Assembly: GCA_029204225.1 (NCBI GenBank)
Contig: CM055107.1
Span: 2,757,923-2,821,922, forward strand
Source of the DNA: Diphasiastrum complanatum
Taxonomy: Eukaryota > Streptophyta > Lycopodiopsida > Lycopodiales > Lycopodiaceae
Direction: 5' to 3'
DNA: 64,000 bases
Shown here: positions 46,979-58,059 of the stretch, one piece after another
Layout: each line of letters begins with the position of its first letter
Position numbering within the stretch: position 1 is the stretch's first letter
The notes under the pieces: generated by a model
The model's database searches: none
What the model saw: only the letters and a program-made list of their open reading frames with translations
Told to the model about the DNA's origin: nothing
Translations under genes and position numbers: made by a program

Positions 46979-49686
46979 TTCATCACCTTTCTTTCTTGAC
47001 AAAATTTACTTCTCATTGAAATCCTTACATAGAGATAAAACTCATAGTCATGATGGAGTCACTCCGAATTTGTTTGGTGATGCTATCATCTCCTGCCTGC
47101 TGTTATTAAGGAGGCTACGCAATTTTACTCGGTTTGGGCATTTTGTTTGTATTTTGTGAAAAGTTAATGATCTATGGTTATTTATCTTTGAGAGGGAAAA
47201 AAAGAAGAAGCTCATCAACCTACAAACGTAAGAGACACTTAGAGTCCATAGGCTCCAAGACTGGTCATATCTTTTACATAGTTGTTTGTTGATTCCTCTT
47301 GTAATGTAATGTTTTGCCATATTCATGTAGAACATAATTAGTGATTAGACATCAAAATTTGTTATTCTAACTTTCATCTAGCCCTCTTCAAGATGGCTAG
47401 GGTTGACTCTTCCTTTGACACCGTGCAATAAATTGTGTATGCAAAATACTATAAGGTGTTTTTAAAGAAAGGACAAAAGCAAGAACTCTTCAACTAGAAA
47501 GGTCAACCACAAATATCAAACTTCAAATTCAATCGAATGATTCCTAGCATGGTAGATGAAAACTTGGTATGTTGGTTTGTCCATTCACCCCTCTCCCCCA
47601 TATACGTGATGATATCTTGTCCTCCTCATGGGGACATCCTTATTGGGCAGCTAAGTTTGAAGGATGCTTCCTTTTTGGGGTTCAAAGGTTGTTGTTGCTT
47701 GGATGAATATTTAATGTTGGCCTTCAAAGTTGTTGTTGCTTGAATGAAGTTGGTAGTTTGGCCTTCGTGATAGTTGTTATTTGTATGAAGTTTGAGGAAT
47801 GTTGTTCAGGGTCATTGTTTGGCCTTTAAGGGTACTATGTCCTTGTCCTTTGATGATGTTTACCTTGCCCTTTGAGGACTATGCAGACATATTACTTAGA
47901 ACTAGCAATCCTTAAACAAAATATACATTCATATGAAAATCAAAGTTCTATAAAAATTCCCCCACAATAGTAGAGGTGGATAAGAGTCATTCTTGCATCC
48001 ATGAAGGTGAATGCTTGAATCTTTTCTCTTGCATTGTAGACACTAGGCTTGAGTCCTAGCTATTCTACATCTAGACACTAAGCTATACAACTGCACGAAG
48101 CATATATAGTGGTGAATCAAATCTTTAAATCCACCATGGGAGGTTGGGCCAAACTTGTCCTTTGAAGGCTTGTACTTCATTGGAAGCTTGCATATACAAC
48201 ATTGTTGATTGTGACCCCCACCAAATGCACATGTAACCATTTGGTCATTAACGTGGCCCAAATTGTACATGAACATGACTCATGTCCATAAATGTTTGCA
48301 CACAGTGCTTGGTCCTTTTGTGTGAAATATGTTATGAGAGATGGGATGATGCTTAGAAGGATGGGAATATCCCTACACAACCAACTCACAATCTTCCACT
48401 TTTGATTTTTCTTATGGTTTGCACAAATATACAAGAGAAAAAAACAACAATGTCACTCAAGAATAAAGTGAGTGAGCCATAGCACATGCGCATCTCACAA
48501 TCTTGCCTCACTTTAAGAAACCAAGGTTTTTCTCAAAATGCAACCTATGTTGCTCTTTGCCATAGCCGAGCTGGATAAAATGTTCCTATGGCAATGTAGA
48601 TCCAAGCTCAAATCATGCATTGACACCCCAAAACTCATGGCTTCCAAAACTTAAGAGAATTTTGCTCCTCATCCAGTTTTAACTTGATGTACAACGTAAA
48701 TAATGTCTGTAATCACACATTGCAAGGCTTAATTGATAGCCATGATTGGCACCTATTCAACTTCTTGAGAAAATTCTAATGAGTGATTTACTAGAGTCCT
48801 TTTATATAGTTTCTGCATAAAAGTTAAAAGAAAAAAAAACTTAAACATATAATACTATATAGTTAATTTGACGCTATTACTTAATATTGACAAAGTGTAG
48901 AAAATAAAGAGTAGTTTTAAAAAAACCAATTCATGAGATCTAGATCCACCATGTAAAATTAATTCAGATATGCGGTTTGAGAATTTGTGCAATAGCGTAA
49001 CTAGCTAGTTAGTAGTGAACTACAATACAATATCGATTATGCACCAAATGTACATGAGTAAAAAGTAAAGATTAGATGCTCCAATTGCAAATTATGTTTA
49101 TCTTGTTCTTACTCCAGAATTGTCTTCCTATTGTTACCTTTTATTATGTCTCCATAAATTTTCTAAATCGTCAAAACAATGCTTTATAAAAGCTATTATT
49201 GATACCTCTATCAAATACAACAAAGTTTCTTATTTTCCAATAAGAAATGGTTAACCACTCTTAGGACTTGGTAGGTAGATTTGTAGGACATCAAACATAC
49301 TTTGCTATCACATTTTCATTTCTTGCTACTAGAAAAATATATACATATATACGTGTGAGTGGGTGGACGATGAGTTTGATCATCGTAGTAGGTTTGATTA
49401 TCAATCAAAATGACGTTGAAGCTGAAATGAACTCTAGCTGAAAAGACAAATTACAAATAGTTTGCAAGCATATAATTTGCAAAAACATTATTGAGAAATC
49501 ATAGAAGTGAATAGTTGTTAGCAAGAGTGATTTGATAAGGGAAAAAGTGAAATGAAGAATGTGCAGTTTCTTGGTTGAATAAAAGTGCTTAAAAACATTG
49601 AGAGGACATGAGCTAAAATTATGTTGCTATGAAGAGAAGTTATCTTCTGTTGACTTAATAGCTCGATGTGTAGTGGTACTAATTAT

Positions 49687-49782
49687 ATACAATGAGTTGT
49701 TCTGATTACCAGAAATGTTAACTGCTAAATTGTTATACAATGAGTTGTTTTGATTACCAAAAGTGTTAACTGCTAAATTGTC
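49687..49782. repeat. 48-bp tandem duplication
   Basis: ATACAATGAGTTGTTCTGAT...GTTAACTGCTAAATTGT occurs at 49687 and 49735 with three substitutions. Confidence 0.92.
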
Positions 49783-49914
49783 ATGCAAAAATGTTAACTT
49801 GTGAGTAAATGTTTGCTCATAAATGGTTTAGTAGTCGTGATCCCAAAAAGGTCAATTGTGCGATAAGTGCGACTTTGAGATATGTTGATGCTTTTGGCTA
49901 TTTTTATGAAAATA

Positions 49915-50250
49915 GTGAGATCGCATATATGTATGGAGTATGCCCATATCCCTAAAGATGATAGAAAGAAATTGGATGCAAAGTTGTCTAAGAGTATCTT
50001 TTTGGGATACAATGAAGAGGAAAAGGCATGTAGACTATGTGATCTTACTAGCATAAAGAGGACCACAAATGAAGATGTGATCTTTGATGAGGATCACTCA
50101 CCAAGATGGGACACAACTGAGCTTATTCTAATAATTGATTCCAATCTTGAAGATCCAACTCCAACTTTTAGAGGGCCTTAGGAGGATGGTCATGTGCAAA
50201 AGCATGATCCCTTGCATGTGCATGAGAATGAGGTAGTAGAGGTTGTAAGG
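49915..50250 (+). pseudogene. copia integrase C-terminal fragment
   Basis: The reading YAHIPKDDRKKLDAKLSKSI, FLGYNEEEKACRLCDL and EDVIFDEDHS is the conserved C-terminal part of copia integrase (YxHIPxxxRxKLDxKxxxxIFLGYxxxxKxYR...). The equivalent part of the copia at 59095-59260 reads YAHVPDEKQRELDAKAVKCI. Nothing of RT follows; a CACTA-like terminus begins at 50258. Confidence 0.8.
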
Positions 50251-50279
50251 AAGCAAACACTACTACATATGTGCGCGTT

Positions 50280-50660
50280 TTGCCATGCGAACTCGAGACT
50301 TGGCCGAAATTTTGCCTTTTCTTTTTGCATGGCTCTACCACGCGGGGCACATCCATGCCAACCATTTTTGGCGACATTGCTAGTCAAAAATGGGTTGACT
50401 GCGACGGGTATGGGAGAGCCGGAGTGCCACTTTTACATTTTCGCGTGGCAGTGCCATGTGTGGTACTGCCATGCAAAAATTTATATTTCAAAAAATATAA
50501 TAATGAGCACCAAAATGATTTCCGTGGCAAAAACCATGCAAAGTCATTTTGCCACCGTGGCAATATTTACAAAAAATTTCTTCGAGACTTGCCACATGTG
50601 GCAAACAATTTAATTATGTTTCTTGGGACAAGTAATTTGCCATACGTGGCAATGTTTAGA
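50280..50660. repeat. Subterminal palindromic motifs (TGCCA / TGGCA)
   Basis: More than ten TGCCA or TGGCA elements, several paired as short inverted repeats: TTGCCACCGTGGCAA (50549), TTGCCACATGTGGCAA (about 50588), TTGCCATACGTGGCAA (about 50637) and TGGCAGTGCCA with TACTGCCATGC (50446-50475). Such clusters near a CACTA terminus are typical transposase-binding subterminal repeats. Confidence 0.75.
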
Positions 50661-51249
50661 AAAATTTGCTTGGACATGTTTTTTTTTTTCTTGACAGATT
50701 TTAAATTCTTAAAACTTAATGAAATCTTGTGAATGAATTTCATTACCAAAAGTACAATGTGTTTTCATATTGATCATGCTTAAAATATTATGCTAAATGG
50801 CCCATTGGGCTAGATTGTGGGATGAGAGAAACTTGTGTATTTGCAAAAAGGAAACAATAATTGAACGGTTGCTTTAAATGCTCACAAACATGTACACATG
50901 GTACAATATTGCCCTCATAATGACTATTATAGATTTTCAGTAATGAGGATATTGCCATAAGGAAAATGCTTTTGAACCATATAGAAATGATCAATGTATG
51001 GTCACTAATTATTTCCTTCGGTCAATCAATTTTTGATAAATCTTTAATACGCTTTTCCAATGGTAAGTAGGTTTTAGATTTGAAACCATTTGATTTAAAA
51101 TGAATCCGATTAATAAGGATTGCAAGATAGAACTCAAGATGAACTTAATAAATGCAACAATGTATAAAGATGTAAGGATTTGAAAAAAACAATATATGTA
51201 TGCAATTATGTAAACTATTATTTTATTAATAAAATGGTTGTGACATATA

Positions 51250-51400
51250 TAGTTTAGTCATTGTCACAAGATTCAAATTCATCGACCAGTACATCTTGCA
51301 ACTCATCTCCACTTAGATGAATTTCATCATCACTATAGTAATCAAACCCTCTATCAATATTGTCGTTTGTGTCAGAATCACCTGATTCATTTCTATTCGG
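51250..51400 (-). pseudogene. Acidic C-terminal tail reading of the CACTA transposase
   Basis: The minus strand reads NRNESGDSDTNDNIDRGFDY, then SDDEIHLSGDELQDVLVDEF and a stop at about 51255. It is downstream of the DUF4216 reading on the same strand. Acidic tails are common at the end of tnp2 proteins, but this is an inference from position and composition. Confidence 0.4.
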
Positions 51401-51559
51401 TTGAAATAATACACACATTTAACAATGTTAAGCTAAAAAAATTGTTATCATCATGTAACTACAATCCACAATAGATAGTTGCAATGAAACATTGTAAATA
51501 TTTAATATATTTTTTATGATTGAGAAAAAATGAATGTAAAACTCATGTACACACTTGTT

Positions 51560-51845
51560 CACAATGACGAGGTAACCAATGTGTCTGAAAAATCCATGCT
51601 TAATGTCTTGGTTGAATCGATAGCAGAAAATCCATTGCGGTCTCTTTTCACGGTTGCATTTGGCCCTTGATAGTTTATTTTAAACCATTTCACATCAAAC
51701 AAAAAATATTTACCATTATCACCAAAACACACCTCGTATATATCTTGAATAGTTCCTACATACTCAAGCTCTCCAAAAATTGGATTTTGGTCTCATGCAC
51801 TACTCCAACTTTCCTGATTGAAAGATGTCATGACACCACAATCAT
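51560..51845 (-). pseudogene. DUF4216 domain of a CACTA transposase
   Basis: The minus strand gives GELEYVGTIQDIYEVCFGDN, KYFLFDVKWFKINYQG and VKRDRNGFSAIDSTKTLSMD. The pattern YxGxLxxIxExxY...VxxFxCxWxxxxxxxVKxDxxGFxxVD is the DUF4216 signature found C-terminal to the tnp2 transposase. A stop lies upstream in the same frame and the reading ends at TGA after VTSSL, so it is degenerate. Confidence 0.72.
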
Positions 51846-53129
51846 AAGACTTGCATCGTTTCATATCAACTCATTCAATGCGATGATGATGATCATTTGC
51901 CCACATTGCACTATACTTTTGATACAACCACATATGAATCGTAATTAAAACAATAATCAATCATCGTACAAGTACATTATATCTTTAAAAAAAGAGTAAT
52001 AGACAAACCCTTCAATCACATTCTCTTGCAAATTCCGATTCCATGTCAGATATGACTTGTCCCTTTGATCTTGCTTGTTGGAGTGTGTCAACTATCAAGT
52101 CTATGGTGCATTAGTTGGGCAATGGCTCAACATCATGTGAAGGTGCAGCTTGACTACGCCTCTTATGTCGGTGTCTATTTCTAGCCAGCGCTCTCTTTTT
52201 CTTCTCTTTTTTGTATAATTCCAACCACTTATTCATTACTCTATGATTATAGAGCATGAAAGTAGAAAATTTTCTCTAAGAAAAGGTGTCATTTTCTTAG
52301 GTGCACCTATACCTCGAGGTTTTTCACCTTTTACCTCATTGTTTTCCTCATCATTCATAGCCATGGAGTAGATGGATATATTTGAAACAAATATTAAGTA
52401 ACATGAATAAGAGATTCTTGCACTAACCAGACCTTTGCCATGCTTCCCTTTGGCCTTGCCTTTTCATGCACAAAAGCTTTCAAAACTTTCATGAATCTCT
52501 CTAAAACAAACATCCACCTAAAAAACATTTATTGCATGATGAGATCATTGTGTTCAATGATATAGAAAAAAAGTCGTGCTAGATCTATTGAAGCCACAAA
52601 AATCAAAATCATATGTATTGTACCTTGAGTGCATAGGACCAACAAAACCAATTTCTTGGACCACGTGCACAAGTAGATGCACTTGTATGTCCAAGATGGA
52701 AGTTGAAAAAACTCTCTCAAGCATACATACAACCTCCACTTATCTTCATTTTTTTTCCACGGCTATCTCATGAATCTCCTTGTCACACATCTATCAACAT
52801 CATATTTGTAGTATATGATTTTAGTGTCATCGTATGATTTTTGTCGAACTTGTATGTAAAAGAAAATGCAATAGCATAGAACATGAACAAAAGAAATGTA
52901 AGTATCTGACAATGGATGCTAATTTGTAAATGGTATCGTGAAGTTGATCAGTTAGACAACCATGAATGCACATTGGAAATATGTACTCGAGCATCTTCAG
53001 TCAATATGAGATCTAAGACAATGAAGTCTTCCTTCTGCTGTGAATGCCGTTCATAGTGAATGAGCAAAACATGTTGGTGTTCTCATCTCCCAAATGATTG
53101 AGGTACATACTTGTACTCTTCCTTGCTAA

Positions 53130-53570
53130 GAATTTGAGGGGCTCTTGGAACAATATGGGCATTTCCATCAATACCCAATTTTGGCTAGTACTCTTCTTTT
53201 TGTTTTTGCTCTTGTAGTCTGGTCTGGCAGAAACACTATCATTTTTTCACCCACCAAGTGTTTCCAAATTGATTCACCCACATTTTTGAATATATGCATA
53301 TCAAACAAGTGATTGTTCCCACAAGAATCTGAGGGACTCTTGGAAAAATATGGACATATCCATCTGTACCCAATTTTGCCCAATACTCTTTTTTGTTTAC
53401 GAACTTGTAGGTTTGGTCTGCCAAAATACTATTTTTTTCACCCAACAAGTGTTTCCAAATTGATTCACCCACATTTTTGAATATATGCATAGGATCAAAC
53501 AAGTGATTGATCAAAAGGTTATTCTAATATGGTAAACAATGAAGGATAGATAGTCTTGTCATACCATTGA
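53130..53570 (-). pseudogene. CACTA tnp2 transposase fragment with tandem duplication
   Basis: From about 53570 (minus): RLSILHCLPYWNN, LINHLFDPMHIFKNVGESIW, KHLLGEKNSI and TYKFVNKKEYWAKLGTDGYV. This matches the tnp2 block SIFxxLPYWxxxLxxHxxDxMHIxKNV. A second copy of the FDMHIFKNVGESIWKHLVGE block and what follows (to RRVLAKIGY) comes directly after. The DNA shows two direct copies, about 53132-53323 and 53324-53515. Confidence 0.78.
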
Positions 53571-53959
53571 TTGGCTTGGACTCAGATTCACTCAGATTCA
53601 ACCCGAATCTTGTGCCAATCTGCCATGGACATTCTCTTTGGAGGCATCATTGTTTCCATTTTTTCTCCGAAGCCCTTTCTTTGTGTATTTCAAAATGGAT
53701 GATCTTCATGCAAGTATTGTCAGATTTATCCCTAACAGTCGAGTTCGACAATGACAAAGAATGTCAAAAGTGTTCAATCTATCAAATGTCAACAGAACTT
53801 GTTTTCACTTATTTTGAAGCTAATGACATGCCCTAACCATTATTAGGAAGTAGTTGCCATGCAATTGAATTGGATAAGTGACAACACATTGTGGCTAAGT
53901 ACCAATTGCGATCTGCGACCATACATTTATCTTCAACTATCATTTGGATAAGCCTAAAT

Positions 53960-54225
53960 GAAATTCATAACTAGTATAAATAGTGGATCACTTTCTAGAT
54001 TAACTCCTTTCTCTTTTACATATTTCTATGAAATCAATCTAACAGATTTTGATGATTTCAAAGTTAGAATCACTTATAATTTGAATGTGGCAATAGTCGT
54101 GATAGTTTTGTTCGATTTTGATAGGCATAGTCATACATTAGAAGAATGATTATTCCACAGAGCCCAATAGTGCATCTATCGGATGCATCCATTTCTCTAT
54201 TGAGCATCCTTTCCTTCTTCCAACA
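53960..54225 (+). repeat. LTR 3' part of the older plus-strand copia (copia-C)
   Basis: The end CTTCCAACA sits directly before the PBS at 54226. Upstream is a TATA-like GTATAAATAGTGG (about 53974) and a U5-like stretch. The LTR start was not found; it should lie right of the CACTA fragment, roughly 53600-53900. Confidence 0.6.
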
Positions 54226-54237
54226 TGGTATCAGAGC
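54226..54237 (+). promoter_or_regulatory. Primer-binding site of copia-C
   Basis: TGGTATCAGAGC directly after the LTR end CAACA. A second partial match TGGTATCAGATT follows at about 54248, a local echo of the site. Confidence 0.85.
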
Positions 54238-54367
54238 AATGATATTTGGTATCAGATTATTTTCTATTGATTTTCAATTAAATCGTTGCATGGCAATAGT
54301 GTCTTGACATTATCAAATACTATTTTTCATTCTTAAGTCAACGAATTATTAACAAACTAACTTCTAG

Positions 54368-55657
54368 ATGGATTCACAAAGCAAAGCTAGTCTCACTCTA
54401 GACAAGCTAAATGGATCCAATTATCTCTTATGGAAATCAAGATGAAGACCTTGCTAATTGCCAATGAGCTATGGAATGTTGTCACAAGAATCGAATTGAA
54501 GCTTGAAGATGACACAATTGACTCTAAGTGAAAATCGAAGGATGGTAAAGCTTTCACACTGATCATTCTTAATATATCAAATACCCAAATTGGGCGTGTA
54601 TATGAACCTCAAACTTCAAAAGAAGTATGGGACATCATGAGTGCACTATATGATGAGAAGGATGTGACTTCAAAGTTGCATCTCAAAAGGAAATTCTTCT
54701 CATTCAAGATGTCTAATGGTAATTCACTTCAGAATTATGTTAACTAGTTTAATAATCTCTTGCAGCATGTGGTAGATGTCGGATCAATTATCGACAATCA
54801 AGATGCAATCATGACATTGCTATCGAGCCTACCACCTACATACGAAAACTGGGCGATGATCATAATGACATAGTCAGATTTAACGCTCTCAAGATTAATC
54901 GCTATGTTGTTGTAGGAAGGCAGTCGAAAAAGCTCAGAAAGCTCTTTGAATTTAGTATCTCATGCTCTCTATGTGGTGCTAAATGTTAGAAGAAGAAAGA
55001 CTCAAAACAATTTGTTTCTAATAAAAAAAACCGACACAAAGTCAAGAGCAATTATCGAATCCACAGTTGAAGAAGAAGATGTTATGTAAGTATTGCAAAT
55101 ACATTAAGCATGAGATTCAAGATATTAGGATATTGAAAGAGAAGAACGTCAACAACAAATAGTCAGATCAACAGGCGAATACAATTGCAGTTACATCTCA
55201 TTCCCCAGTACAAGACATGGATGAAGGAGCATTTATGATCAGAGATTAGAAAGTGCAACAAGTCAATAATGCTTGGTTTTTGGATTTTGAAGCCACTCAA
55301 CATATGACCAGTCATTGTGAACATTTTCATTCAAATTTGCATAATAATACAAGCAAATTTTTTCATCTTGGCTTTAATCATACACACTAAGGTGAAGGCA
55401 CTATAAGATTGAAATTCCAGCATGATCAATTCAAGTTACTATCAAATGTTCTGTATGAACCTAAAAATGTTTGATATCAATAAGCAGAATTGTTGATCAA
55501 TGTCAAATTGTCGATAGGACAAATAAGGTCCTTGCACTTGGAAAGAGGCTTGGATACTTATATAGACTGATTCATTGTTATTTGACACAAGTCAAACCTT
55601 GAATACTTCTATTCTATCAATAAAGCATTAGTTTGGCACTATAGGTTAGGTCACTTG
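54368..55657 (+). pseudogene. copia-C gag, protease and pre-integrase remnant
   Basis: From ATG 54368 the protein MDSQSKASLTLDKLNGSNYL with ELWNVVTRIELKLEDD, SKEVWDIMSALYDEKDVTSK and DAIMTLLSSLPPTYENW follows the copia gag pattern, with at least one frameshift (about 54440) and stops. The knuckle CKYCKYIKHEIQDIR (55085) lacks the last Cys. The protease loop reads WFLDFEATQHMT, where DSGA became DFEA, so the active site is lost. LVWHYRLGHL (55630) is the pre-integrase LWHRRLGH block, where the sequence is cut by the LTR at 55658. Confidence 0.8.
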
Positions 55658-55920
55658 TGTTAGAAATCAATGATAAACTTCATTGTTACTGTTTATGAGG
55701 TACATTACTGTTGACAGCTGTGACCAGCTGTCATTAGCCGTAGGCTAGTCTATTAGTCTACTTGTAGGTTTTCTCTCTCTATCAGGGGTTCAGGGCTTAT
55801 TTGCACATTTTACATTCTGTATGAGTTAGTGTGATAGAGTGACAGTGCGTGCTCTTCTTCCGCCTTCTTGTGGTGATTGCTTATGGTGAATGCTTGATGT
55901 TGCATATCTAATTCTTGACA
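55658..55920 (+). repeat. LTR of copia-D (263 bp)
   Basis: Starts TGTTAGAAATCAATGATAAA and ends AATTCTTGACA. It is followed at once by TGGTATCATAGC, a PBS with one change from TGGTATCAGAGC. Confidence 0.85.
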
Positions 55921-55932
55921 TGGTATCATAGC
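55921..55932 (+). promoter_or_regulatory. Primer-binding site of copia-D
   Basis: TGGTATCATAGC, an initiator tRNA-Met type site with one mismatch from the usual TGGTATCAGAGC. It abuts the LTR. Confidence 0.8.
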
Positions 55933-56107
55933 AGCAATAGTCATGCGTGCCTGATCAGTGGATACAGCTTGTCACAGGCTCCACAACGAAGTGAGAAAGT
56001 CCTTCACGGGAGGTGAAAGCTTGGAGAGATAAAACCGGTTGGAAGAAATCCTTCTTTGGTGTATTTTGCAGGTTTGGAGCTTAGAATCATCAGTGGGAAA
56101 TGAAGAA

Positions 56108-56309
56108 ACAGTCCCGGAGGCATCAGAAAGGCCAGGGCAGCATCAAACAAGTTGAAAATCTGTTGAGTGGGGAGATTTTTACAATACTTCCTAGTTGTTG
56201 TGAAAAGCACAGTCCCAGGCATCCAAAAGGCTAGGGCAGCATCAGACAGATTGAAAATCTGTTGAGTGGGGGAGATTCTTACAATACTTCCTTGTTGTTG
56301 TTGAAAGTG
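56108..56309 (+). repeat. Leader array 1 of copia-D: 101-bp unit, two copies
   Basis: ACAGTCCCGGAGGCATCAGA through TTGAAAATCTGTTGAGTGGG, TTACAATACTTCCT and GTTGTTG occurs at 56108 and 56209 with several substitutions and a 2-3 base indel. Confidence 0.88.
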
Positions 56310-56568
56310 CTATTTGTGTGAGAGGTTTGCCAAGAAATCTCTCATTTGTCTGTTTGGAGTACCAGAAATCACACTAGATAGTGTCTAGTACTGTCATTCA
56401 GAGTTAGGAAGCTTCATACTTTTCACATTACTAATCTCTGTCTTTTGAACGATCACACCTTTCGAAATCTTTGCAAAGAGGAGGCGGCGTAGCCGGCGCG
56501 CCGAAGTGGGGAATCTAGAATATTCTCTCTGAAAGTTCTTATATTCTCTCTAATTTTCATCTTGTATG

Positions 56569-56904
56569 TACCAATATCGGATTGACACGCCAGAGGTAAA
56601 GAAAACCAAGAGCAGTCGTACATCCGTGCGTCATACCGATATCACATATCAGTACCAATATTGGAGCGACATGCCAGAGGTAAAGAAAATCCAGAGCAGT
56701 CGTCCATCCACGCGTCATACCGATATCACATATCAGTACCAATATTGGAGCGACGCGCCAGTGGTAAAGAAAATCCAGAGCAGTCATCCATCTGCGCGTC
56801 ATACCGATATCGCATATCTGTACCAATATCGGATCCACGTGCGTGAGCTAATGAGAATCCCGAGTAGTCGTGCACCCGCGCGTTGTACCGATATTAGGTG
56901 TCCA
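56569..56904 (+). repeat. Leader array 2 of copia-D: 84-bp unit, four copies
   Basis: Copies start TACCAATAT(C/T)GG at 56569, 56653, 56737 and 56821, exactly 84 bp (28 codons) apart. A reading frame stays open through all copies from 56566 to 56949, with units like YQYQYWSDMPEVKKIQSSRP. Each unit holds CCGATATC and near its border CCAATATTGG or CAATATCGG, able to form a short stem across the copy junction. The array ends about 60 bp before the gag ATG. Confidence 0.92.
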
Positions 56905-56965
56905 ACCAAAAATTTACAGTTCTATGGTGTGATAAATTTTGTGAGCTAGACTCATTTATCCAGTA

Positions 56966-58059
56966 ATGGAAACTCTAAGCGAGAGTGTCCTTAATGAGTC
57001 AAGCAAATTGGAAGGTGCCGCCAACTGTGCAGTTTGGAAATTCAAACTGAAGAATATTTTGATGGAAAAGGAGCTGTGGGAGATCGTGACAGGTGAAGAA
57101 ACAAGGTCAGTGATTGAAGAAGATCAGCGGGTATTTGATAGGAGAAAACGGAAAGCCAAGAATGTCATCAACTTATCAATTAGAGATGCAATTGTTCCCT
57201 ATATTTCAGATTCAGAAGGACCAAAAGAAGCGTGGGATACATTGAACGCATTGTTTGAAACGACAAATACATCTCGAATATTGTTTCTGAAGACGAAGTT
57301 GCATACATTGTGGATGGATGATGTGCAACTATTGCCGATCACATACTGAAGATCAAAGAGATCCGTGACCAATTAGCAGCAGTTGGAGAGCGAGTACAAG
57401 ATCGTGAGATCGTGCAATTGACATTGAATAGTCTGAGTGAGTCACATCAGATGTTTGTGACGAGTATAGCCTCAAGAGAAAATCTTCCAGCCTAAAAAGA
57501 ACTAGGTGGATTGCTTTTGCAAGAAGAGCAACGTCAAGAGAACTTGAATCATCGTAACAGGAGCTATGATCAGGCTCTTGCAAGTAGAGGACGAGGTGGA
57601 AGATTTGGCCGTGGAAGTTATCAATCGAGAGGAGGAAACTCAAGCCGGGGATCATTTCAACAATTTCATGAGCAAGTAAATGATAGTCCGAATCGAGGCA
57701 ATTGGAATCAAGGCCGAGGTCAAGGACATGGCTATTCAAGACAAAATAAACCTAGAAATTGTAGGTACTGCAACAAACCTAGCCACTGGGAGCATGAATG
57801 CTTCAAGAATCAAAAGGAGATGGAACAAAGAAAAGACAAATGGCAAGTGGGAAATTATGCTGATCAACATCAATTTGATGACTATTATTATGAAGACAAT
57901 TATACCGATCAACATCAATACGATGATGATCAATATGAAGATGATATTGGTGAGAGTTCAAAACTGTTAATTACAACATTAATGACAAGTGACGAAGCCA
58001 AGGATACATGGTACATTGATAGTGGTGCATCCAAGCACATGACTTCAAGGAAAGAGTGA
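56966..58059 (+). pseudogene. copia-D gag and protease
   Basis: Gag starts METLSESVLNESSKLEGAAN and shows KELWEIVTGEETRS, EAWDTLNALFETTNTSRILF, then after a frame change near 57335 ADHILKIKEIRDQLAAVGER. A TAA at 57496 precedes an Arg/Gly/Ser-rich stretch (ASRGRGGRFGRGSYQSRGG) and the zinc knuckle CRYCNKPSHWEHEC, a complete CX2CX4HX4C. The acidic linker leads to the protease TWYIDSGASKHMT with an intact DSGA loop, interrupted by TGA at 58038-58040. Confidence 0.87.

Larger units (their letters stand above)
46649..49900. other. AT-rich stretch without a recognised gene
   Basis: More than 3 kb with no supported coding sequence. It contains small tandem duplications (46840-46980 and 49687-49782) and at 47690-47860 loosely repeated GTTGTTGCTTGAATGAA and TTGGCCTT motifs. 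Readings such as 47537-47743 and 48043-48434 show no domain. Confidence 0.4.
50258..53600 (-). mobile_element. CACTA (En/Spm) DNA transposon remnant
   Basis: Evidence combines a candidate terminal sequence CACTACTACATATGTGCG at 50258, subterminal TGCCA/TGGCA palindromes (50280-50660), a DUF4216-type reading (51560-51845, minus) and tnp2-type readings (53130-53570, minus). CACTA elements end in CACTA and have subterminal repeat arrays bound by their own protein. The opposite terminus was not found; the right side is probably cut by the copia LTR. The element inserted next to, and probably into, a copia integrase fragment. Confidence 0.7.
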
